Positions 1 to 5,064 of a DNA stretch of 6,714 nt are shown here, one piece after another. Position 1 is the stretch's first letter, and every line of letters starts with the position of its first letter. Below the pieces are notes generated by a model. That model worked only from the letters and a program-made list of their open reading frames with translations, had not been told where the DNA came from and did no database searches. The position numbers and the translations under genes are program-made. This DNA comes from an uncultured Eubacteriales bacterium (GTDB lineage: Bacteria; Bacillota; Clostridia; UMGS1883; UMGS1540), in contig USAP01000090.1 in the NCBI GenBank assembly GCA_900552775.1, forward strand, positions 1-6,714. The letters run 5' to 3'.

Positions 1-384
1 AAGGCAAAACGCATTATAGACGTTTCAATGGAATTGGGACTTAAAAACAACGGAATAATTGCTTTTTGCGATGTTAGGGGTTATCCTTCGGCGGCGCTTG
101 AATGGGATATGCATATCTGGTGGCCGCAATGTGAAGCCATGATTGCAAACAGGCTCTGCTACAGCGTTACGGGCGAACAGAAATATATGGATAATTTCAA
201 GAAGCTTGAAGAATATGTGTTTTCTCATTTTGCGGACGAGAAAAACGGCGAGTGGTACGGATATATGCACTATGACGGAACTGTTGCCAACAGACTGAAG
301 GGCAATATATCAAAAGGACTTTTCCATTTGCCGAGAATGCTCATGGAAATTTACTTCATCGAAAACGATATGCCTCTTTTTTAA
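1..384 (+). CDS. N-acylglucosamine 2-epimerase family protein, C-terminal part (5' end outside window)
   Basis: This is the last 127 codons of a gene whose start lies upstream; the frame is open from base 1 to the TAA at 382-384. The residues match the C-terminal half of the AGE/renin-binding-protein (alpha/alpha)6-barrel family. A WWPQCEAM motif is encoded at 118-141, an EWYGY-x-DG segment follows around 250-280, and a KG-x-FHLPRML segment near the end carries a conserved histidine (codon 325-327) in the region of a catalytic histidine of this family. Family members interconvert N-acylglucosamine and N-acylmannosamine or epimerise related sugars at C2 in the cytosol, usually in sialic acid or amino-sugar catabolism. 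The FHLPR ending resembles AGE/renin-binding protein more than cellobiose 2-epimerase, but the substrate cannot be fixed from this fragment. No convincing terminator follows the stop, so some read-through into the next operon is possible. Confidence 0.9.
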   Translation, partial: KAKRIIDVSMELGLKNNGIIAFCDVRGYPSAALEWDMHIWWPQCEAMIANRLCYSVTGEQKYMDNFKKLEEYVFSHFADEKNGEWYGYMHYDGTVANRLKGNISKGLFHLPRMLMEIYFIENDMPLF

Positions 385-396
385 GAATGCAAAAAC

Positions 397-425
397 TTGA
401 CAATGACGCTTTTTTTGTGTATAAT
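397..425 (+). promoter_or_regulatory. Consensus sigma-A promoter for the aconitase operon
   Basis: TTGACA (397-402) and TATAAT (420-425) are both perfect consensus hexamers separated by an ideal 17 bases. They lie in the only sizeable gap of the window, between the epimerase stop at 384 and the aconitase start. Transcription would be expected to begin near 431-433, giving a leader of about 44 bases before the ATG at 476. No further promoter-like gap occurs downstream, so it probably drives the whole series through polA. I see no inverted repeat here resembling a Rex or CcpA operator. The start site is inferred, not observed. Confidence 0.85.
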
Positions 426-463
426 AATAAGAAAAGAAAAAATAATGCCGCATGCGGCGGAAC

Positions 464-467
464 GGAG
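464..467 (+). promoter_or_regulatory. Ribosome binding site that sets the aconitase start
   Basis: GGAG at 464-467 ends 8 bases before the ATG at 476, the normal Shine-Dalgarno distance. The alternative in-frame ATG at 452 has no purine-rich SD at proper distance (only an A-rich run with scattered G) and lies about 20 bases after the expected transcription start. The site therefore supports 476 as the true start. Confidence 0.75.
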
Positions 468-475
468 ACGAGAAT

Positions 476-2407
476 ATGGGTCAGAATTTAGCACAAAAAA
501 TAATATCTGCGCATCTTGTTTCGGGAGAAATGAAAGCGGGAAGCGAAATTTCAATAAGAATTGATCAGACGCTTACGCAGGATTCAACCGGTACTATGGC
601 GTATCTTCAGTTTGAAGCAATGGGGATTGACAGGGTTAAAACAAAGAAATCCGTTGCATATATCGACCATAATACGCTTCAGGCAGGTTTTGAAAACGCA
701 GATGATCATAAATATATACAGACCGTGGCTTCCAAACACGGAATTTATTTTTCGCGCCCCGGAAACGGTATCTGCCATCAGGTGCAGCTTGAAAGATTCG
801 GCGTGCCGGGTATGACGCTTCTGGGCTCGGACAGCCACACGCCGACGGGCGGCGGCATAGGTATGCTTGCAATAGGCGCTGGCGGACTTGACGTTGCGGT
901 TGCAATGGGAGGCGGCGCATATTACCTTTCCATGCCTAAAGTAATCAAAGTAAACCTCAAAGGCAAGCTTACGGGATATGCGGCTGCAAAAGATATAATC
1001 CTTGAAGTGCTGCGTGTGCTTTCTGTTAAAGGCGGCGTGGGAAAAGTTGTTGAATATGCCGGCGAAGGCGTAAAATCGCTTACGGTGCCGGAAAGAGCAA
1101 CAATCACAAATATGGGTGCCGAGCTCGGTGCAACAACTTCGATTTTCCCGTCAGACGAAGTGACGAGAGAGTTTTTAAAGGCGCAGGACAGAGAAGAGGA
1201 TTTCACCGAAATTCTGCCCGATGCAGACGCTGTATATGACGAAGAAATTGAAATTGATTTATCTTCCTTAAAGCCTATGGCAGCAATGCCGCACAGCCCC
1301 GATAATGTAAAATCGGTTGATGAAATAGGCAAGATAAAGGTTGACCAGGTTGCGATAGGCAGCTGCACAAACTCTTCATATATGGATATGATGAAGGTTG
1401 CGGCAATTCTTAAAGGAAAAACGGTTCACCCGGATGTAAGCCTTGTTATAGCACCAGGTTCAAAACAGGTTTTAAATACATTGGCGCAAAACGGCGCTTT
1501 GGCTGATATGGTTGCGGCAGGCGCAAGAATACTTGAATCTGCATGCGGCCCGTGCATAGGCATGGGACAGGCTCCGAGAACAAACGCCGTGTCGCTCAGA
1601 ACATTTAACCGTAATTTCGAAGGCAGAAGCGGAACAAAATCCGCGCAGGTGTATCTTGTAAGCCCGGAGGTTGCGGCATATTCGGCAATATGCGGTGTGC
1701 TCGCAGACCCCTCCGAGCTCGGTGAAAGACTTGACATAAAGCAGCCCGAGCATTTCCTTGTTAATGACAACATGGTTATTCCTCCGGCTCCCGAAGGAAA
1801 TGACGTTGAAGTAATTAAGGGACCCAACATAAAGGAATTTCCTCTTAACAAAAAGCTTGAGGGAGATATTGACTGCAAGACCCTTATTAAAGTCGGCGAT
1901 AATATCACGACGGATCATATTATGCCCTCAAACGCAAAGCTTTTGCCGTTCCGCTCGAATATACCTCATCTTGCGGATTTCTGTCTCACGCCCTGTGACC
2001 CGGATTTCCCGAAGAGAGCTAAAGAAAACGGCGGCGGAATTATTGTGGGCGGCTCAAACTACGGTCAGGGTTCATCGCGTGAACATGCTGCTCTTGCTCC
2101 TCTGTACCTCGGTGTGCGCGCCGTAATTACAAAGAGCTTTGCAAGAATACATATGGCAAATCTTATTAATTCCGGTATATTGCCGCTTACCTTCCAAAAT
2201 GAGAGCGACTATGACAGAATTGACGAGGGTGACGAGCTTGTTATAAAAGACGCGGCGGCTCAGATTAAAGCCGGAGATGTTGTTACGGTTACAAACAAGA
2301 CAAAGGGATTTGATTTTAAAACGGATATTTCGCTTTCTGACAGACTTCGCGAAATTATCCTTGAAGGCGGTCTCATAAACTTTATGAGAGCTATGAATAA
2401 AAGATAA
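476..2407 (+). CDS. acn: Aconitate hydratase (short ~640-residue clostridial type)
   Basis: This enzyme isomerises citrate to isocitrate via cis-aconitate in the cytosol using a [4Fe-4S] cluster. The start at 476 gives 643 residues beginning MGQNLAQKIISAHL, the usual family N-terminus, and has a well-placed GGAG; the upstream ATG at 452 would add eight unconserved residues. Visible landmarks from this start are QDSTGTMA at 35-42, DSHTPT at 119-124, cluster cysteines C297 (GSCTNSS) and C357/C360 (CGPCIG), and the swivel domain with GDNITTDHI near 474-482. SSREHA at 533-538 is followed by a KSFARIH segment typical of true aconitases. The protein is much shorter than the ~890-residue AcnA type and resembles the compact putative-aconitase subgroup of Clostridia and other anaerobes. 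Homoaconitase is an alternative on sequence alone, but the adjacent isocitrate dehydrogenase favours aconitase. It is the first gene of the run, 12 bases ahead of icd. Confidence 0.93.
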   Translation: MGQNLAQKIISAHLVSGEMKAGSEISIRIDQTLTQDSTGTMAYLQFEAMGIDRVKTKKSVAYIDHNTLQAGFENADDHKYIQTVASKHGIYFSRPGNGICHQVQLERFGVPGMTLLGSDSHTPTGGGIGMLAIGAGGLDVAVAMGGGAYYLSMPKVIKVNLKGKLTGYAAAKDIILEVLRVLSVKGGVGKVVEYAGEGVKSLTVPERATITNMGAELGATTSIFPSDEVTREFLKAQDREEDFTEILPDADAVYDEEIEIDLSSLKPMAAMPHSPDNVKSVDEIGKIKVDQVAIGSCTNSSYMDMMKVAAILKGKTVHPDVSLVIAPGSKQVLNTLAQNGALADMVAAGARILESACGPCIGMGQAPRTNAVSLRTFNRNFEGRSGTKSAQVYLVSPEVAAYSAICGVLADPSELGERLDIKQPEHFLVNDNMVIPPAPEGNDVEVIKGPNIKEFPLNKKLEGDIDCKTLIKVGDNITTDHIMPSNAKLLPFRSNIPHLADFCLTPCDPDFPKRAKENGGGIIVGGSNYGQGSSREHAALAPLYLGVRAVITKSFARIHMANLINSGILPLTFQNESDYDRIDEGDELVIKDAAAQIKAGDVVTVTNKTKGFDFKTDISLSDRLREIILEGGLINFMRAMNKR

Positions 2408-2419
2408 AGGAGAAAAAAG

Positions 2420-3580
2420 ATGAATGAAGCAATAAAACTTGCTGCCGATAAGTTTGCAAAAGTACTTGAAAAGCAAATGGAACGCAACGAAAGAATAAAA
2501 GCGCAGAAGGATTTTCTTGATTTTGAAAATCTCCCGAAAATAATAATCGGTGTTGCCGGAGGTGACGGTATCGGCCCGGCAATCACGCATGAAGCGCACA
2601 GAATACTTGAATTCCTTTTAGCGGATGAAGTTAAAAGCGGTAAAGTGGAATTTAAAGTAATAGACGGTCTTACAATCGAAAACAGAGTTAAAGCAATGAA
2701 AGCAATTCCGGATGATGTTCTTGCGGAACTTAAAGAGTGTCATGTTATTTTGAAAGGACCTACAACCACACCGCGCAAAGGCGATCCGTGGCCGAATATA
2801 GAAAGCGCCAATGTTGCAATGAGAAAAGAGCTTGACCTTTTTGCAAATGTTCGCCCTGTTAAGGTTCCGGAAAAAGGGATTGATTGGACTTTCTTCCGTG
2901 AAAATACGGAGGGTTCTTATGCTGTTGGAAGCGACGGCGTAAATGTAACGGACGAACTTGCAATAGACTTCTGCGTTACCACAACAGAGGGTACGGAAAG
3001 AATTGCCAGAGCCGCTTTCGATTATGCAAAGAAAAACGGCAAAACAAGAGTTACATGTGTTACAAAAGCTAATGTAATAAAGACAACCGACGGTAAATTC
3101 CTTGAAATATGCGGAAAAGTTGCTTCCGAATATGAAGGAATAGATTTCGACGATTGGTATATAGATATAATGACGGCAAAACTGGTTGACGAAAAACGCC
3201 GCACAGGCTTCCAGGTTGTTGTTCTTCCCAATCTTTACGGTGATATTATCACGGACGAAGCGGCAGAGTTTCAGGGCGGCGTAGGAACTGCGGGCAGTGC
3301 AAACCTCGGTAAGAGATATGCAATGTTTGAAGCTATTCACGGAAGCGCTCCGAGAATGGTTGCCGAAGGCAGAGATAAATATGCCGATCCTTCAAGCATT
3401 ATAAGAGCTGCGGTTATGCTTCTTTCGCATATCGGATACCAGGAAAAAGCAGATAAACTTGCAAGAGCTCTTGATATTTGCATGTATGAAGAAAAGAAAC
3501 TTGTTATGACAGGACGAGACAACGGCGCAACCTCTGCCGAATATGCAGATTATATAATGGATACTATAAAGTCTCTTTAA
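2420..3580 (+). CDS. icd: Isocitrate dehydrogenase, isocitrate/isopropylmalate dehydrogenase family
   Basis: This cytosolic enzyme oxidatively decarboxylates isocitrate to 2-oxoglutarate with NAD+ or NADP+, directly after the aconitase step. The 386 residues start at an ATG with AAAGGAG (2406-2412) 7 bases upstream. The fold signature GDGIGP is at 48-53. Substrate residues equivalent to those of E. coli Icd are visible: S129, N131, R135, R145, R160, Y167, K216, and metal-binding D249, D275 and D279 (the last two in GDIITDEAAEF). The S-x-N-x3-R pattern argues for isocitrate over isopropylmalate. In the cofactor loop HGSAP (307-311), the next residues are R312 and M313, matching neither the K-Y of classic NADP enzymes nor the D-I of classic NAD enzymes, so the cofactor is unresolved. 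About 38 mostly charged, probably helical residues precede the first Rossmann-like strand. The gene is followed by rex after 27 bases. Confidence 0.92.
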   Translation: MNEAIKLAADKFAKVLEKQMERNERIKAQKDFLDFENLPKIIIGVAGGDGIGPAITHEAHRILEFLLADEVKSGKVEFKVIDGLTIENRVKAMKAIPDDVLAELKECHVILKGPTTTPRKGDPWPNIESANVAMRKELDLFANVRPVKVPEKGIDWTFFRENTEGSYAVGSDGVNVTDELAIDFCVTTTEGTERIARAAFDYAKKNGKTRVTCVTKANVIKTTDGKFLEICGKVASEYEGIDFDDWYIDIMTAKLVDEKRRTGFQVVVLPNLYGDIITDEAAEFQGGVGTAGSANLGKRYAMFEAIHGSAPRMVAEGRDKYADPSSIIRAAVMLLSHIGYQEKADKLARALDICMYEEKKLVMTGRDNGATSAEYADYIMDTIKSL

Positions 3581-3607
3581 TTTATAAGAAAAGGAACTTA
3601 ATCTATA

Positions 3608-4240
3608 ATGGAAACAAATAAAAAAGTTTCACAGGTTGTTGTAAGAAGACTCCCGAGATACTATAGGTATCTCGCGGAGCTTGAAGCGGAAGGAAAAGAT
3701 AGAATTTCTTCTATGGAGCTTGCGAAAAGAATGAATGTAACCGCTTCACAAATAAGGCAGGACTTTAACTGTTTCGGCGGTTTCGGGCAGCAGGGATACG
3801 GTTATAATGTCAGCGAGCTTTACGTCACAATAAGCAAAATACTCGGTCTTGACAAGGGACATAAGACGGTTATAATCGGAGCGGGAAATCTCGGCCATGC
3901 GATAGCAAATTATCACGGATTTGAAAAACGCGGTTTTAAACTTGTCGGCATTTTTGATGAGGATAAAGGCGTTTGCGGCAATGTTATAAACGGAATCCGC
4001 GTTATGCCGATTGATGAAATGGACGAGGTTTTCAAAACGTATTCACCTGATATAGCCGTGCTGACAATTCCGAAAGATGTGGCACAAAGCATCACTGATA
4101 AGGTTTGTGCGCTCGGAATCCGCGGAATCTGGAATTTTTCGCACAAGGAACTGAAAGTTCCCGACGGCGTAAAAATTGAAAATGTTCATTTAAGCGACAG
4201 TCTGATGACGCTGTCGCACGCAATAGCGGAAGGCAGGTAA
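3608..4240 (+). CDS. rex: Redox-sensing transcriptional repressor Rex
   Basis: Rex is a homodimeric repressor that binds DNA when NADH is low and releases it when the NADH/NAD+ ratio rises, switching on fermentative and other NADH-consuming pathways. The 210 residues match the family in length and order. The N-terminal winged helix includes RLPRYYRYL (14-22), VTASQIRQD (44-52) and the hallmark GGFGQQGYGYNV (57-68). A Rossmann NAD(H) domain follows with GAGNLG at 91-96, and the C-terminal helix (SDSLMTLSHAI, near 196-206) fits the domain-swapped dimer arm. The SD is AAGGAA (3591-3596), about 11 bases from the ATG, a little long. The gene lies 27 bases after icd and 5 bases before the P-loop gene. 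No TTGTTAA-type palindrome is visible before the operon or before rex, so autoregulation is not supported here. Codons near 3849-3876 also form a perfect promoter-like sequence. Confidence 0.97.
   Translation: METNKKVSQVVVRRLPRYYRYLAELEAEGKDRISSMELAKRMNVTASQIRQDFNCFGGFGQQGYGYNVSELYVTISKILGLDKGHKTVIIGAGNLGHAIANYHGFEKRGFKLVGIFDEDKGVCGNVINGIRVMPIDEMDEVFKTYSPDIAVLTIPKDVAQSITDKVCALGIRGIWNFSHKELKVPDGVKIENVHLSDSLMTLSHAIAEGR
3849..3876 (+). promoter_or_regulatory. Possible internal sigma-A promoter inside rex
   Basis: TTGACA at 3849-3854 and TATAAT at 3871-3876 are perfect hexamers separated by 16 bases, within rex codons for LDKGHKTVII. A transcript from here would start near 3882-3884 and carry the 3' part of rex, the P-loop gene and polA. 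The coding sequence partly dictates these bases, because the VIIGAG strand is conserved in Rex, so chance is possible. Activity has not been shown. Confidence 0.4.
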
Positions 4241-4248
4241 AATAATTG
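4228..4248 (+). promoter_or_regulatory. Weak ribosome binding site and TTG start, coupled to rex
   Basis: Purine-rich GGAAGG (4228-4233) and AGG (4235-4237) precede a TTG start at 4246-4248. They lie inside the last codons of rex, whose stop is at 4238-4240. An in-frame TAA at 4243-4245 touches the TTG, so no longer start is possible. The next in-frame ATG is past residue 80 and would remove the Walker A motif. Ribosomes ending rex probably re-initiate here, which would give modest, coupled translation. Confidence 0.6.
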
Positions 4249-5064
4249 AAAACATTCGGATTTGTGGGCATCAGCGGCAGCGGTAAGAGCTACAGAGCAC
4301 CTGAAGTTGCAGGAGCCCGCGGAATTAAATATATAATTGACGACGGATTGCTTATTTCCGCAAGCCGAGTTATTGCCGGTCGCTCCGCAAAAAAGGAGCA
4401 CACGCGCCTGGCGTCTGTCAGGTGCGCTCTTTTTTTTGATGAAAGGCAGGCGGCTGAGGTAAAAAAAGCAATAGATAAGGAAAAACCCGAAAGCATTATG
4501 ATACTCGGAACATCGCACGCAATGATAGAAAAAATTGCAAGTGCGCTTGATATTCCGAAAGTATCTGAATTTATAGAAATTACCGATGTTGCAACGGAAG
4601 AAGAAATTAAACGCGCCAGAGAAATTCGGAGAAAACAAGGCAAGCATGTTATTCCGGTACCGACATTTGAGGTGAAAAAGGATTTTTCGGGATACTGGAT
4701 GGACGCGCTGAAAAAAATAACCGGTTCTTCAAAAACTGTTCAGAAGCCTTCGGAAAAAACAGTTGTGAGACCAACATTCAGCTATTTGGGCGAGTTTATT
4801 ATTTCAAATGCGGCTTTGGTGCAGATATGCATGTATGAAGCTTCAAAAGTTCAGAATGTGGCAAAGTGCATTTCATGTTCCGTGCGCGAAAAGGAAAACG
4901 GAATTGACGTGAAAATAGATATTGCGGCAAAACTCGGAAGAAATCTGAAAAATATCGGGAAAGATGTAATGGCTGCTGTGAGAAGTGCCGTTGATAACAG
5001 TACGGCAATAAATGTAAACCGTGTTGACGTAAATATAAAGACTCTCGTAAAGGAGACTGTTTAA
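4246..5064 (+). CDS. P-loop NTPase with C-terminal Asp23/Gls24-like domain, function unknown
   Basis: The 272-residue protein opens with a nucleotide-binding site, FVGISGSGKS, with Walker A at G8-S15 (K14 and S15 are the key residues). A hydrophobic strand ending in D32-D33 (KYIIDDGLL) could serve as a Walker B-like element. The segment RSAKKEHTRLASVRCALFFD (46-65) contains many basic residues and is followed by a second hydrophobic strand, SIMILGTS (83-90). Residues 142-175 look like a linker. Residues 176-270 resemble the Asp23/Gls24 (DUF322) fold: a GEFIIS start, an alternating-hydrophobic strand GIDVKIDIAAKLG, a long helix, and a closing NVNRVDVNIKTLV strand. No signal peptide or membrane segment is seen, so it should be cytoplasmic. 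The TTG start is forced by an adjacent upstream TAA. The stop overlaps the polA ATG by one base, implying tight translational coupling. I know no assigned function; Asp23-family proteins are linked to envelope stress, but that should not be transferred here. Confidence 0.8.
   Translation: MKTFGFVGISGSGKSYRAPEVAGARGIKYIIDDGLLISASRVIAGRSAKKEHTRLASVRCALFFDERQAAEVKKAIDKEKPESIMILGTSHAMIEKIASALDIPKVSEFIEITDVATEEEIKRAREIRRKQGKHVIPVPTFEVKKDFSGYWMDALKKITGSSKTVQKPSEKTVVRPTFSYLGEFIISNAALVQICMYEASKVQNVAKCISCSVREKENGIDVKIDIAAKLGRNLKNIGKDVMAAVRSAVDNSTAINVNRVDVNIKTLVKETV
4389..4437 (+). terminator. Intragenic terminator-like hairpin with T tract
   Basis: An upper stem pairs 4403-4410 with 4419-4426 (8 pairs, one G-T) around an 8-base loop. 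After a 4-base bulge (4399-4402), a lower stem pairs 4389-4398 with 4427-4436, made mainly of A-T pairs. Eight consecutive T bases occupy 4430-4437. The left arm begins with six A bases, so the complementary strand also has a terminator-like form. The whole element lies in codons 48-64 of the P-loop gene, which stays open, so translating ribosomes would normally prevent folding. It may be an attenuator acting when translation is poor, or a coincidence of codons. Confidence 0.4.
5049..5055 (+). promoter_or_regulatory. Strong ribosome binding site for polA
   Basis: AAAGGAG at 5049-5055 ends 8 bases before the polA ATG at 5064 and lies inside the last codons of the P-loop gene. Combined with the TAATG overlap of stop and start, polA can be translated by new ribosomes as well as by coupling. 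It is clearly stronger than the SD of the gene just upstream. Confidence 0.75.

Noticed and set aside
390..417. Possible terminator after the epimerase gene (CAAAAA ... TTTTTG)
   Set aside because: The arms are nearly all A-T pairs with no GC stem, and they overlap the consensus promoter. It is better explained as promoter DNA.
452..475. Longer aconitase reading from the in-frame ATG at 452
   Set aside because: The eight extra residues (MRRNGDEN) do not fit the family N-terminus, and no proper SD precedes 452. GGAG at 464-467 is correctly placed for the ATG at 476.
922..1368. Long minus-strand open frames opposite aconitase, icd and polA
   Set aside because: They have no ribosome binding sites or recognisable domains, and each lies opposite a well-supported conserved gene.
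1758..1770. TTGTTAA half-site with partial inverted repeat (TTGT ... ACAA), resembling a Rex operator
   Set aside because: It lies deep inside the aconitase coding sequence, matches only half of the TTGTTAA-N4-TTAACAA type site and has no promoter nearby.
3553..3558. TATAAT near the end of icd as a dedicated rex promoter
   Set aside because: No acceptable -35 hexamer lies 16-18 bases upstream, and the bases are explained by icd codons.
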